A stretch of DNA of 64,000 nt from JAPLJC01 sp052326585 (GCA_052326585.1 JBKQLU010000066.1:1-64000); one strand, 5' to 3'. Counted from the first letter of the stretch, positions 1-9,065 are shown. Made by a program: numbers and translations. Notes: a model not told the origin generated them from the sequence alone.

Positions 1-216
1 CACCTGATAGGTGCAGGAGATCACCAGGCGGGTGCGGCCCGGCTCGCCGATTTCCACCACGCACATACGGCATTGGCCTTCGGGCTTGAGATCGTCATGG
101 TAGCACAGGGTGGGGATATCAATCCCATGCTCCCGGGCCGCCAGCAAGAGGGTCCAGCCGGGCTGCGCTTGCACCGTTTGGCCGTCGATGGTCAGATTCA
201 CATAATCGCTCTTCAT
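1..216 (-). CDS. N-terminal 2Fe-2S domain of a NuoG/HydA/FdhA-type subunit (partial)
   Basis: Only the first 72 codons lie in the window; the gene runs off the left edge. The peptide begins MKSDYVNLTIDG and carries the plant-type ferredoxin pattern C-x10-C-x2-C (CYHDDLKPEGQCRMC) with a later Cys in ISCTYQV. This is the N-terminal 2Fe-2S domain shared by NuoG, HoxU, iron-only hydrogenase HydA and NAD-linked formate dehydrogenase alpha subunits. The ATG overlaps the stop of the upstream NuoE-NuoF fusion as ATGA, so the two are translationally coupled. Such a subunit would exchange electrons with the flavoprotein encoded just upstream. Which of the four families it belongs to cannot be decided from the fragment. 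Confidence 0.85.
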   Translation of the reverse strand, partial: MKSDYVNLTIDGQTVQAQPGWTLLLAAREHGIDIPTLCYHDDLKPEGQCRMCVVEIGEPGRTRLVISCTYQV

Positions 217-2597
217 GACTCTACCTTAACCGCGTTGAATTTGCAGATTTCATAGCACCGGCCGCATTTGATACAGAGTTCCCGGTCCAGTTCCTGGGGT
301 TCCGCCGCTTCGCCCTTGATCGCCTCCGCCGGGCACTCCCGCACACAGGCCAGACAACCGGTGCAGGTCTCCGGGTCGATGGTGTATTTCAGCAGGGCCC
401 GGCACACCAGGGCGGGGCATTTCTTATCCCGGACGTGAGCCTCGTATTCTCCCCGGAAATATTTCATGGTGGAGAGGACCGGTTTGGCGGCGCTTTGGCC
501 CAGAGCACAGAGGGAGGCGGACTCCAAAGTGGCGCACAACTCCTCCATCAGGGCCAGGTGCTCTTCGCTGCCGCGGCCTTGGGTAATTTCGGTGAGGATC
601 TCCAGGATTTGCTTGGTCCCTTCCCGGCAGGGGGTGCACTTGCCGCAGGACTCTTCATGACAGAAGGACATGAAATAGCGCGCCACGTCCACCATGCAAC
701 TGGTGGTGTCCATGACGATCATGCCGCCGGAGCCCATCATGGAGCCCACCGACTGCAGGCTGTCGTAGTCCACCGGCAGGTCCAGATACTGGGCCGGGAC
801 GCAGCCGCCGGAAGGGCCGCCGATCTGGACCGCTTTAAAGTCGCGGTCCCCGGGGATACCGCCGCCCATATCATAGATAGCCTGGCGCAGGGAAGTGCCC
901 ATGGCCACTTCCACCAGCCCGGTATGGTTCACCGCGCCCACTAAGGAAAAAACCTTGGTGCCCTTGCTGCCTTCGGTGCCGATGGACCGGTACCAATCGG
1001 CGCCCCTGGTGATGATCACCGGCACGTTGGCCCAGGTTTCCACATTGTTCAAGTTGGAGGGTTGGCCCCAGAGTCCTTTTTCCACCGTGTGGATATATTT
1101 GGCCCGGGGTTCGCCGGGTTTGCCTTCAAGGGACGCCATCAGCGCGGTGGACTCACCGCAAACGAAGGCGCCGCCCCCCCGGTTGATCTTGATATCGAAG
1201 TCGAAACCGGTGCCCAGGATATCTTTCCCGAGAAGGCCCATGGACCGGGCTTGCTCAAGGGCGATCGTCAGGTGCTTGACTGCCAGGGGATACTCGGCGC
1301 GCACGTAGATGAAACCCTGGCTGGCGCCGATGGCGTAAGCGCCGATGATCATACCCTCCAGCACCCGGTGAGGATCGCCCTCCATGATGCTCCGGTCCAT
1401 GAAGGCTCCGGGATCGCCTTCGTCACCGTTGCAGATGATGAACCTCTGATCACCGGGGGCGGCCTTGCAACTGCGCCATTTCCGTCCGGTGGGGAAGCCC
1501 CCGCCGCCGCGGCCCCGAAGCCCGGAGGCCTCCACGGCATTAATGATCTCATCCGGGGTCAGGGTGGTGAGGGCCTGGACCGCGGCCTGGTAGCCGTTGA
1601 CCGCGATGGTGTCGTGGACGTCGGTGGGGTCGATCTTTCCGATGTTGTTCAGCACGATGCGGGTCTGGTGCTTGTAAAAGGGAATGTCCCGTTCCAGGGG
1701 CACGTGTTCGCCGGTATGGTGATCCAGGGCCAGGAGACGCTCCACCGGTTTCCCTTTCATGAGCGTAGTCTTGACGATTTCGGCGGCGTCGTCCGGAGCG
1801 ACGTTCTGGTAAAAAAAACCCGCGGGCTGGACCACCACTACCGGGGCCCGGGAGCAGAAGCCGTGGCAACCCGTGGTCTTGATCTGCGGCACCACCTTGG
1901 CCTTGATCTTGGCGTCCTGGATGGCCCGGCGCAAGGCCTCGGCCACTGCGGGGCTGTTATTGGCCAGGCAGCCGGTGCCGTGGCAGACGATAACCATGGG
2001 CTGGTTGGGGTCGCGTTGGGACAGGATCTGGTCCCGGAAGGCATTCAAATCCTGGGCTGAGCGGATCCGGGGGAGCCCGGTGGTATCGGCGACTACCGGT
2101 TCCGGCGCCTTCACCTTGACTTCCGGTTCTTCTTCCGCGGCCTTGCGCAACTGCTTGACCACCCGGGAGAGCTCGCGGCTGGAGGCATGGGGGTGATATT
2201 CAGCGCCGACGGCCACCAGAGGAGCCAGGGCGCAAGCCCCGAGGCAATTGACGGTTTCCAGAGTGAAGAGCTGGTCCTCGGTGGTCTGGCCCGGGCTGAT
2301 CTTCAGGTCCCTTTCCAGGCCCCGCACCAGGCTGGGCCCGCCCTTGAGGTGACAGGCCGTTCCCGAGCAGACCCTGACCTGGTAGCGTCCCTTGGGAACC
2401 AGGGAAAACATGTTGTAGAAGGTAGCCACGCTGTAAATCTGGGTTAGCGGCACCCTAAGCCGCTGGGCCACCAACTTCAACATCTCCATGGGCAGATAGT
2501 CATAGGCGCCCTGAATGTCCTGGAGCACCGGAATCAGGTCCGCGGACCCTCCTTGATAATGAGACAGTATCGCGTCAAGTTCTTCTGGATTTATCAT
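213..2597 (-). CDS. NuoE-NuoF fusion flavoprotein with C-terminal 2[4Fe-4S] ferredoxin
   Basis: A 794-residue NADH-oxidising flavoprotein made of modules usually on separate chains. Residues 1-155 are a NuoE-like thioredoxin-fold 2Fe-2S domain (Cys77, Cys82, Cys118, Cys122). Residues 190-260 are a second domain of the same type (Cys205, Cys210, Cys244, Cys248), as at the N-terminus of HndC-like subunits. NuoF follows, with FMN/NADH signatures GLRGRGGGGFPTG and CNGDEGDPGAFMDRS and the 4Fe-4S motif ESCGKCTPCREG. The C-terminus has two CxxCxxCxxxC ferredoxin motifs. It would pass electrons between NAD(P)H and ferredoxin or a partner dehydrogenase. Its ATG overlaps the porB stop, and its stop overlaps the next start. 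Family assignment is firm; the physiological direction and the partner are inferred. Confidence 0.93.
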   Translation of the reverse strand: MINPEELDAILSHYQGGSADLIPVLQDIQGAYDYLPMEMLKLVAQRLRVPLTQIYSVATFYNMFSLVPKGRYQVRVCSGTACHLKGGPSLVRGLERDLKISPGQTTEDQLFTLETVNCLGACALAPLVAVGAEYHPHASSRELSRVVKQLRKAAEEEPEVKVKAPEPVVADTTGLPRIRSAQDLNAFRDQILSQRDPNQPMVIVCHGTGCLANNSPAVAEALRRAIQDAKIKAKVVPQIKTTGCHGFCSRAPVVVVQPAGFFYQNVAPDDAAEIVKTTLMKGKPVERLLALDHHTGEHVPLERDIPFYKHQTRIVLNNIGKIDPTDVHDTIAVNGYQAAVQALTTLTPDEIINAVEASGLRGRGGGGFPTGRKWRSCKAAPGDQRFIICNGDEGDPGAFMDRSIMEGDPHRVLEGMIIGAYAIGASQGFIYVRAEYPLAVKHLTIALEQARSMGLLGKDILGTGFDFDIKINRGGGAFVCGESTALMASLEGKPGEPRAKYIHTVEKGLWGQPSNLNNVETWANVPVIITRGADWYRSIGTEGSKGTKVFSLVGAVNHTGLVEVAMGTSLRQAIYDMGGGIPGDRDFKAVQIGGPSGGCVPAQYLDLPVDYDSLQSVGSMMGSGGMIVMDTTSCMVDVARYFMSFCHEESCGKCTPCREGTKQILEILTEITQGRGSEEHLALMEELCATLESASLCALGQSAAKPVLSTMKYFRGEYEAHVRDKKCPALVCRALLKYTIDPETCTGCLACVRECPAEAIKGEAAEPQELDRELCIKCGRCYEICKFNAVKVES

Positions 2598-3589
2598 CTT
2601 TGGCCAACCTCAGGTATGTGCACCGGGGCAAACTCTGGAAACGGTGACTGGCATTTCTGCAAGAGCAGCTCGTAATTGGCTTGAACCTGCTGCTGAATGA
2701 AGTTGATCTCCGGGTCCCGCAGATGGCGGAAGCGGCCCTGGGGCTTGAGATAGTCCCTCACGGGCCGTAATTTGGGCGGCTCCACGGTGAGGCGAAACTT
2801 GCCATCCACCACCTCATAGAGGGGAAAGACCCCGGTCTCCACCGCCAGGCGGCCCAGGCGGACGCTAATGTCGGTGGCGGAGCGCCAGCCGGTGGGGCAC
2901 ACCGACAGGACGCTGATGTAGGCCGGGCCCGGGGTTTCCAGGGCCTTCTGCACCTTGAAGAACAGGTCGAAGAGGTAGCTGGGCGAGGCGGTAGCCACGT
3001 AAGGGATGCCATGGGCCACGGCGATGGCCACCATGTCCTTCTTCCAGTTGCGCTGGCCGATACTCATCTTGCCCGGGGGCGAGGTGGTGGTCATGGCCCC
3101 GAAGGGCGTGGCGCTGGACCTCTGGATGCCGGTGTTCATGTAGGCTTCGTTATCCCAGCAGAAGTAGGTGAAGTTGGTGCCTCGCTCCAGGGCCCCGGAG
3201 AGGGACTGGAGACCGATGTCGCTGGTGCCGCCGTCACCGCCCATGGCCACCACCTTGGGCATGACGCCGGAGAGCTTGCCCTTGCGCTCCAAGACCTTCA
3301 AGGCGGCTTCGATGCCGGAGGCCACCGCCGAGGTATTCTCAAAGGCCACGTGGATCCAGGGGTGCATCCAGGCGGTTTGGGGCAGGCCCGAGGAGACGAT
3401 CTCCATGCAGCCGGTGGCGTGGGCGATGATGGCATCCTTGCCGATGGCCTTGCACACCCAACGCACCGCCAGGGCTTCGCCGCATCCCTGGCAGGACCGG
3501 TGCCCCGAGGTGAAGAATTCTTCCCGGGGCAGCAACCGGGAAGCGTAGGTATCGAATTTTTGGCTCTGGGCGCGACCGAATTTTTCCAT
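2594..3589 (-). CDS. porB: Pyruvate:ferredoxin oxidoreductase, beta subunit
   Basis: 331-residue thiamine-diphosphate-binding subunit of a 2-oxoacid:ferredoxin oxidoreductase, which converts pyruvate and CoA to acetyl-CoA, CO2 and reduced ferredoxin in the cytoplasm. Visible features are HRSCQGCGEALAVRWVCKA (4Fe-4S Cys ligands near residues 33-48), HATGCMEIVSS and the TPP motif GDGGTSDIG followed by the NEAYMNTGIQ loop. Length and order match PorB of four-subunit enzymes. Its start abuts the porA stop, and its stop overlaps the following start (ATGA). Pyruvate is the likeliest substrate, but other 2-oxoacids cannot be excluded from sequence alone. Confidence 0.93.
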   Translation of the reverse strand: MEKFGRAQSQKFDTYASRLLPREEFFTSGHRSCQGCGEALAVRWVCKAIGKDAIIAHATGCMEIVSSGLPQTAWMHPWIHVAFENTSAVASGIEAALKVLERKGKLSGVMPKVVAMGGDGGTSDIGLQSLSGALERGTNFTYFCWDNEAYMNTGIQRSSATPFGAMTTTSPPGKMSIGQRNWKKDMVAIAVAHGIPYVATASPSYLFDLFFKVQKALETPGPAYISVLSVCPTGWRSATDISVRLGRLAVETGVFPLYEVVDGKFRLTVEPPKLRPVRDYLKPQGRFRHLRDPEINFIQQQVQANYELLLQKCQSPFPEFAPVHIPEVGQR

Positions 3590-4764
3590 CAGCCCCTCAC
3601 TCCCACCAGGTAGAATTCTTCCCCGGGTCCTTGCTCGATTTCCTTGAGGGCGTGGCTCACCATGTCCTTAAAGACCTGGGGTTGCACGTCCCGGCCTCCC
3701 AGTCCCACGATATAGCCCAGCACCTGGGGCCGCTGGGCCAAAGGATAGAGGGCGCTGCGGATTTCCGCCAATACCGGCCCCGCCGCCCCACCCGGGGATA
3801 TGGCCCGGTCGCAGACGATGACCAGGTCGGCCCCGGCCATGGCGGCCCGCAGATCCGCGAACGGGAAAGGCCGCCACAGCCTGGGCTTTAGCAGCCCCAC
3901 GGCCTGGCCCGCCTCTCGCATCTCATCCACCGCCACTTCCGCCACTTCCGCCAGGGACCCCATGAGAAGCAGCAGCACCCTGGCCCCCTCGGTGCGATAG
4001 CGCTCTACCGGTAGATAATGGCGCCCGGTCAGCTCGCCCCATTCCCGCCAGACCTCCAGGATGTGGCCATAAGAATTGGTCAGGGCCATCTGTTGGGCCA
4101 TCTTGGCTTCGGTGTAGAGCTCCGGCAAGGCGAAGGCCCCCATGGTTACCGGCTTCTTGGGGTCCAGCTTGAGATACGGCGTCAGCGGCGGCAGAAACCG
4201 GTCCACCTTCTCCTGCTCCACCAGCTCCAGGGGCTCCACCACGTGAGTCAGGATGAAGCCGTCCAGGTTGATGATGGTAGGCAGCAGCACCTGATGGTCT
4301 TCGGCGATCTTGAAGGCCATGACGCTGTGGTCGAAGGCTTCCTGGCCATTCTCCACGAAGATCTGGATCCAGCCGATGTCCTTCTCCGCCATGATGTCGC
4401 CGTGGTCGTTCCAGATGCTCAGGGGCGCCGACAAGGCCCGGTTGGCCACGGTCATGACAATGGGCAGCCGCATGCCGGAGGCGATGAAGAGGATCTCGTG
4501 CATCAGGGCCAGCCCCTGGGAGCTGGTGGCCGTGTAAGTACGGGCCCCGGTGGCGGCGCAGCCGACGCAGGCGCTCATGGCCGAGTGCTCCGACTCCACG
4601 TTGACGAACTCCGCATCCAGTTCGCCATTGGCCACCAAGGAGGAGAGATGCTCCACAATGTGGGTCTGGGGGGTTATGGGATAAGCGGCGATAGCCTCGG
4701 CCCGGGCCAGCTGCACCGCATGGCTCACCGCGATGGAGACCTCCATGCCGACTCGCTGACCCAT
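3589..4764 (-). CDS. porA: Pyruvate:ferredoxin oxidoreductase, alpha subunit
   Basis: 391 residues from the start chosen here. The frame stays open upstream to 4836, but those codons lie inside porD. The ATG at 4764 (MGQRVGMEVSIAVSHAV) shares one base with the porD stop (TAATG) and gives the normal family N-terminus. Signatures include AAYPITPQTHIVEHL, the NVESEHSAMSACVGCAATG loop and TATSSQGLALMHE, all typical of the PorA pyrimidine-binding domain, followed by a transketolase C-terminal-like domain. It pairs with PorB to form the active site. It lies in the order porG-porD-porA-porB with no gaps, so stoichiometric translation is expected. Confidence 0.93.
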   Translation of the reverse strand: MGQRVGMEVSIAVSHAVQLARAEAIAAYPITPQTHIVEHLSSLVANGELDAEFVNVESEHSAMSACVGCAATGARTYTATSSQGLALMHEILFIASGMRLPIVMTVANRALSAPLSIWNDHGDIMAEKDIGWIQIFVENGQEAFDHSVMAFKIAEDHQVLLPTIINLDGFILTHVVEPLELVEQEKVDRFLPPLTPYLKLDPKKPVTMGAFALPELYTEAKMAQQMALTNSYGHILEVWREWGELTGRHYLPVERYRTEGARVLLLLMGSLAEVAEVAVDEMREAGQAVGLLKPRLWRPFPFADLRAAMAGADLVIVCDRAISPGGAAGPVLAEIRSALYPLAQRPQVLGYIVGLGGRDVQPQVFKDMVSHALKEIEQGPGEEFYLVGVRG

Positions 4765-5054
4765 TATACCTCCTCCGGCACCATGCTGATGCAACCGGTG
4801 ACGCACTCTTTGGTGCAGATGCCGCAGCCTTTGCAATAGTCATTCATCTCGAAATAGCCATCCGCTTCCTCGGAGATGCCGGCTTCGGGGCACACGCTCC
4901 AGCAGATGCCGCACTGGATGCAGCGCTTCTTGTCCCATACCGGATGCATGGACCGCCAATCCCCGGTGCGGTAAGCCCGGGCCGACCCCGGCTCGGTCAG
5001 GGCCACGCCGATCTCCAGTTCCTGCCAGGTCACCTGGTCCCATGCTTTACTCAC
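4764..5054 (-). CDS. porD: Pyruvate:ferredoxin oxidoreductase, delta (ferredoxin) subunit
   Basis: 96-residue 2[4Fe-4S] ferredoxin subunit. Two motifs, CIQCGICWSVCPE and CKGCGICTKECVTGC, sit at about residues 41-54 and 74-88, with the family's N-terminal arm before them. It relays electrons from the TPP site in PorAB to free ferredoxin. Its ATG lies within the end of porG (4-nt overlap), and its TAA overlaps the porA ATG by one base. The size and the extra N-terminal arm fit PorD rather than a free ferredoxin. Confidence 0.92.
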   Translation of the reverse strand: MSKAWDQVTWQELEIGVALTEPGSARAYRTGDWRSMHPVWDKKRCIQCGICWSVCPEAGISEEADGYFEMNDYCKGCGICTKECVTGCISMVPEEV

Positions 5055-5614
5055 GGCTGGCGCTCCTCTATAGTAGTGGTCTCCACGGCCACTTTCAGGG
5101 CATTGAAATTCTTCACCGCCAGGGGGCCGAAACGTTCCTGCAAGGGCGCCTCCAGGGACTCCACCCGCACCACCCCGGTGGCCCGCAGCAACGCCCCGAT
5201 CATGGTGGTGTTGACGATGGGCACCCCCAGGACCTCCCGGGCGATCTTGTTGGCGTCCACCAGGGCCAAGGTATGCTGATAGCCGTATTCCTGGCGGATT
5301 TCAGCGGGGCTCTTGGAGGTGTTCAAGACGATGACGCCGTCTTCCCTCAGGTCCGCTGGGGGATTTTGAATCCTCAGCAGCGAGGAGTCCAGCACCACCA
5401 CCACATCCGGCTGGAGGATCTTGCAGCGCAGACGGATGCGCCGGTCATCCACCCGACAGAAGGCCATTACCGGGGCGCCCCGGCGCTCCGGGCCAAAACT
5501 GGGGAAGCCCTGGGCGAACTTACCTTCGCCAATTGCTGCCAGGGCCAGCAGCTCCACCGAAGTCACCGCGCCCTGGCCGCCGCGGCCGTGAAAGCGGATT
5601 TCGATCATCTCCAT
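5051..5614 (-). CDS. porG: Pyruvate:ferredoxin oxidoreductase, gamma subunit
   Basis: 187-residue gamma subunit and first gene of the por operon. The N-terminus [20 protein letters not shown], then [17 protein letters not shown] and the [20 protein letters not shown] segment, are diagnostic of PorG/VorG. The gamma subunit forms part of the CoA-binding site of 2-oxoacid oxidoreductases. The purine-rich stretch GAAGGAAG just before the ATG is a good ribosome-binding site, and a sigma70-like promoter lies 13-42 bases upstream of the start codon. The frame continues, through overlaps, into porD, porA, porB and the NuoEF fusion. Confidence 0.93.
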
Positions 5615-5626
5615 CTTCCTTCAGTT

Positions 5627-5656
5627 ATCGTAGCGTTTCCTTGGTGCCTGGGTCAA
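5627..5656 (-). promoter_or_regulatory. Predicted sigma70-type promoter of the por operon
   Basis: Read on the minus strand: -35 TTGACC (5651-5656), 18-base spacer, -10 TACGAT (5627-5632), ending 12 bases before the porG start codon. The -35 matches five of six consensus bases and the -10 four of six. It is the only good match in the purA-porG gap. If correct, the leader is very short. Confidence 0.5.
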
Positions 5657-5748
5657 GTTTATCCGGCCGGTATCAAATTGAAATGGGGTAATTTGTGATT
5701 TTTCGGTCAAAGATAATCTTACAAAACCAGCCTGTTGGGCGCCCTGCT

Positions 5749-7041
5749 TTAGCCAAAAGGATTATTGACTACGATGGTCTCTTCCCGATCCGGCCCCACC
5801 GAGACGATCTGGATGGGCACGCCCACCAGTTTCTCCAGCCTTTGCAAATAATCGCGGGTAGCCGCGGGCAGCTCCTGGAAGCGCCGCACCTTCCGGATAT
5901 CTTGCTGCCACCCCGGCAATTCCTCATAGACCGGGCGGCAGCTTTCCAGCTCCTGGATGGTGGGAGGGATGGTTTCCCGGCGCTCCCCATTCAGGTCGTA
6001 GGCCACACAAATCTTTACCGGGTCCACGCCGGTGAGGACGTCCAGCTTGGTGACGGCCAGGCCCGTAAGTCCGTTGAGGCGGGCGGCATCCCGGAGCACC
6101 ACCGCGTCCAGCCAGCCGCAGCGCCGCCGGCGCCCGGTGGTGGAGCCGAACTCCACCCCGCATTCCACCAGATGGTCGCCGATGCTATCCAGGCACTCAG
6201 TGGGAAAAGGGCCGGCCCCCACCCGGGTGGTATAGGCCTTGACGATCCCCAGGACCCGGTGCAGTTGATTGGGCCCCACCCCGGCGCCGGCGCAGGCGGC
6301 TCCGGCCACCGGGTTGGAGGAGGTCACGAAGGGGTAGGTGCCGTGATCGATATCCAGATGGGTGCCCTGGGCCCCCTCGAAGAGAATATTTTTGCCTTCC
6401 CGCACCGCCTGGGCCAGCAGGACCGAGACGTTGGCCACCCAAGGTTTAAGCCGCGCCCCCATGGGTAGATAGGCCGCCAGGATCTCTTCCCCGGTAAAGG
6501 GCTGGGCTCCCAGATACTTTTCCAGGTAAAAATTCTTCTCGGGCAGGATGTCGGCCAGTTTGGCCTGCAAGATGTCGGGGTCGATGAGGTCGGCGATGCG
6601 GATGCCGCGCCGGGCCACCTTGTCCTCATAGCAGGGCCCGATGCCCCGGCCGGTGGTGCCGATCTTGCCATCGCCCTGCTTCTCCTCCCGGGCCAGGTCG
6701 ATCCGCTGGTGGTAAGGCATGATCACCTGGGTCCGTTCACTGATGCGCAGGTTCTCCGGCCCCAGGACCAGGCCCCGCTCCTCAAGCCGGTCCACCTCCA
6801 TCAGCAAGACCTGGGGGTCCAGAACCACGCCGTTGCCGATGCAGCACTGGGTGCCGGGATGCAGGATGCCCGAGGGAATCAGGTGGAAAATGAACTTTTC
6901 GCCGCCCACCACCAGGGTATGGCCGGCGTTGTTGCCGCCTTGATAACGCACGACGACCTGGGCCTGCGAGGTCAAGAGATCTACTACCTTCCCCTTGCCT
7001 TCGTCCCCCCATTGGGTGCCCACCACCACTATATTTGGCAA
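5749..7041 (-). CDS. purA: Adenylosuccinate synthetase
   Basis: 430-residue GTP-dependent enzyme joining IMP and aspartate to form adenylosuccinate, the first committed step to AMP. The N-terminus NIVVVGTQWGDEGKGKVVD holds the GDEGKGK P-loop; the IMP-binding GGNNAGHT follows at about residue 36; TTGRGIGPCYEDK, EGAQGTHLDIDHGTYPFVTSS and TGRRRRCGWLD complete the family set. Length is normal. The start is TTG: no ATG is suitably placed, and AAGGAGG lies eight bases upstream of this TTG. It is monocistronic between the por operon and the acyl-CoA synthetase, on the same strand as both. Confidence 0.96.
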   Translation of the reverse strand: MPNIVVVGTQWGDEGKGKVVDLLTSQAQVVVRYQGGNNAGHTLVVGGEKFIFHLIPSGILHPGTQCCIGNGVVLDPQVLLMEVDRLEERGLVLGPENLRISERTQVIMPYHQRIDLAREEKQGDGKIGTTGRGIGPCYEDKVARRGIRIADLIDPDILQAKLADILPEKNFYLEKYLGAQPFTGEEILAAYLPMGARLKPWVANVSVLLAQAVREGKNILFEGAQGTHLDIDHGTYPFVTSSNPVAGAACAGAGVGPNQLHRVLGIVKAYTTRVGAGPFPTECLDSIGDHLVECGVEFGSTTGRRRRCGWLDAVVLRDAARLNGLTGLAVTKLDVLTGVDPVKICVAYDLNGERRETIPPTIQELESCRPVYEELPGWQQDIRKVRRFQELPAATRDYLQRLEKLVGVPIQIVSVGPDREETIVVNNPFG

Positions 7042-7128
7042 GACAATGCCCTCCTTTTCACAAACCTATATATTAAATCACAGGGGGCGGCAAAACCAAA
7101 AAGAAAAGAGAGGCTCAAGGATAGGGCC

Positions 7129-7161
7129 CCGGGGGCGGACTTAGCAAAAACCCGCCCCCGG
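7129..7161. terminator. Strong GC hairpin downstream of the acyl-CoA synthetase gene
   Basis: Perfect 10-bp stem (CCGGGGGCGG at 7129-7138 with CCGCCCCCGG at 7152-7161) around a 13-base loop, 14 bases past the stop of the synthetase gene. No clean U-run follows on the minus strand, so it may work as an RNA-stabilising hairpin or an imperfect terminator separating the synthetase from purA. Confidence 0.5.
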
Positions 7162-7174
7162 AGGGAGGTAAAGA

Positions 7175-8860
7175 CTATTTTACCTTGGGGATAAACTTAT
7201 TGGCCAATTCCGGATAGTTCTTCCGCAGGTCCTTTTTGATGATCTTGCCGGTGGGAGTCCGGGGGATGGCCGACAGGAAGACGACTTCCCGGGGCAGCTT
7301 ATACATGGCCAGCAGGTCGAGGGTGGATTTGATGATCTCGTTGGCCAGCTCCTGGGAGGCGGTGTAGCCGGGTTCCAATTCCACCATGGCCACCACCTTT
7401 TGGCCCATGATCTCGTCGGGAATCCCCACCACCGCATCATCCCGCACCGCCGCGTGCCGGATAATGGCGTCTTCGATCTCGGTGGGCGCCAGGCGGAAGC
7501 CGGAAGACTTGATCATGTCGTCTTCCCGGGCCTGGAAGAAGATGAAGCCGTCTTTATCAATCATGACGGCGTCGCCCATCATATTGTAGCCTTCCTTGAT
7601 GCCCTTTTTCATCGATTTCAGCAACTTGTTTTCCTGGATATAGGGCTTCCAGTAGAGGGTGCCGGTGGGGCCCTTGATCATCATGCTGCCCACTTCGCCG
7701 GGACCGGCGGTGGTGCCGTCTTCCCGCACCACCTTGATCTCAAAACCGGGCAGGGCCCTGCCGATGGAGTCTGGCACAGGCACCTCGCTCATGGTATTGG
7801 AGGTCACCAGGTGCATCATCTCAGTGCCGCCCAACCCTTCCCAGATGGGCTTGCCGGTCTTGGCCTGCCACATGGCCAGGGTCTTACCGGTCAGGGAGTC
7901 CCCGCCAGTGGTGTACATGCGGACGCTGGAGAGGTCGTAGTCGTTGAAATTGGGCATCTCCAGCAGCTTCCGGTAGGCGGTGGGCAACCCGGTGATCACC
8001 GTGATCTTGTGCTTCTGGACGGTGGACATCATGTCGTCCGGGGTGAACTTGGGCAGCAGGGAGATGGCGGCGCCGCCGGCAAAGGGAATGAGGCAGAAGG
8101 TGCCGTAACCCGCGGCGAAGGAGACCGGGGCCGAGCCGCCCAGAACGTCGCCGGGGCCCATCTTATAGACGTACCTGTTGACCAGGGTGGACTCGACCAG
8201 CACTTCTTTGACGAAATGGATGCAGCCCTTGGGCTGGCCGGTGGTGCCCGAGGTGAACAGGATGACCCCGATATCTTCGGGGTTCAGCTTGACATTGTTG
8301 AACTGGTCGGAGGCGCCCGTCATCGCCTTGGCGAAGGAGACGTAGCCCTTGGCCTCCACCTCTTCGGGCGAGCCGCCCACCACCACGATCTTGGTGGGAA
8401 ACTCGAATTCGTGGGCCCCGCCTTCCACCGCGGCCATCAGGGGAAAGCTCACCGCAAAGGCCTTGAATTCGGCGTTGTTCAAGACGAAGGTAACCTCTTC
8501 CTTGGCCCACAGGGGCGACACCGGCACCGGGATGGCGCCGCACTTCTCGATCCCGAAATTGATGGCGATGGCCTCCGGGGTGTTGGTGAGCCGGATGCCT
8601 ACCCGGTCCTGGGGCTCAATCCCCAGCTTGGTGAGGACATTGGCGAACTTGTTGGCCATGGCCAGCAATTCCTTGAAACTAATCTTCTGGTCGCCGAAAA
8701 GGATGGCGGACTGGTCGCCCCGGCCTTCTTTCACGTGCCGGTCTAAAAATTCTTCCGCAATGTTCCACTGTCCCGAGGCGTATTTCTTGAATTCCTCAGG
8801 TGTGGTATATTGGGCCCAGAGTTCCCTGGGTGGCAAATAATCCACAGGAATTTTAGCCAT
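7175..8860 (-). CDS. AMP-forming acyl- or aryl-CoA synthetase
   Basis: 561-residue member of the ANL (acyl-CoA synthetase/luciferase) superfamily. These enzymes activate a carboxylate with ATP to the acyl-adenylate and then form the CoA thioester. Motifs are the P-loop ILFTSGTTGQPKGC (about residue 207), GLGGTEMMH, the hinge region QAREDDMIKSSGFR and the C-terminal PTGKIIKKDLR with its catalytic Lys. The N-terminal part resembles benzoate- and aminobenzoate-CoA ligase-like proteins rather than acetyl-CoA synthetase, but the substrate cannot be fixed from sequence. AAGGAGG lies nine bases before the ATG. It stands alone between purA and a divergent glycosyltransferase. A role in feeding acids to the CoA-transferases at 32.8 kb is possible but unproven. 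Confidence 0.88.
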   Translation of the reverse strand: MAKIPVDYLPPRELWAQYTTPEEFKKYASGQWNIAEEFLDRHVKEGRGDQSAILFGDQKISFKELLAMANKFANVLTKLGIEPQDRVGIRLTNTPEAIAINFGIEKCGAIPVPVSPLWAKEEVTFVLNNAEFKAFAVSFPLMAAVEGGAHEFEFPTKIVVVGGSPEEVEAKGYVSFAKAMTGASDQFNNVKLNPEDIGVILFTSGTTGQPKGCIHFVKEVLVESTLVNRYVYKMGPGDVLGGSAPVSFAAGYGTFCLIPFAGGAAISLLPKFTPDDMMSTVQKHKITVITGLPTAYRKLLEMPNFNDYDLSSVRMYTTGGDSLTGKTLAMWQAKTGKPIWEGLGGTEMMHLVTSNTMSEVPVPDSIGRALPGFEIKVVREDGTTAGPGEVGSMMIKGPTGTLYWKPYIQENKLLKSMKKGIKEGYNMMGDAVMIDKDGFIFFQAREDDMIKSSGFRLAPTEIEDAIIRHAAVRDDAVVGIPDEIMGQKVVAMVELEPGYTASQELANEIIKSTLDLLAMYKLPREVVFLSAIPRTPTGKIIKKDLRKNYPELANKFIPKVK

Positions 8861-9036
8861 TTACCACTTCCTCCTTGAAATAATTTTATTGTCAATTCGG
8901 CTTTTCGATAATTCCCGAGGCAGGACTATGTGAAGCATATTACAAAGTCCTGGCCCGGTGTCAAGAGATTTATGACATTTACTTGTCTGATTCCCTTCCT
9001 TTAGCCTTCCGGCTCAGGGAAAATCCCCCCAGGCCC

Positions 9037-9065
9037 CTGAGAAGTTGGCATAAATCTGCTATACT
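9037..9065 (+). promoter_or_regulatory. Possible sigma70 promoter for the glycosyltransferase pair
   Basis: CTGAGA (9037-9042), a 17-base spacer and TATACT (9060-9065), 70 bases before the GT4 start codon in the divergent gap at 8861-9134. The -10 is good (five of six) and the -35 is moderate. Nothing else is recognised in that gap apart from the synthetase ribosome-binding site. Confidence 0.35.

Noticed and set aside
1062..2060. Long plus-strand frame (332 residues) across the NuoEF fusion gene
   Set aside because: It is the complementary-strand shadow of a high-GC gene with strong family motifs; it lacks any domain or ribosome-binding site.
7400..8746. 448-residue plus-strand frame opposite the acyl-CoA synthetase
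   Set aside because: His/Gly-rich antisense shadow; all recognisable motifs are on the minus strand.
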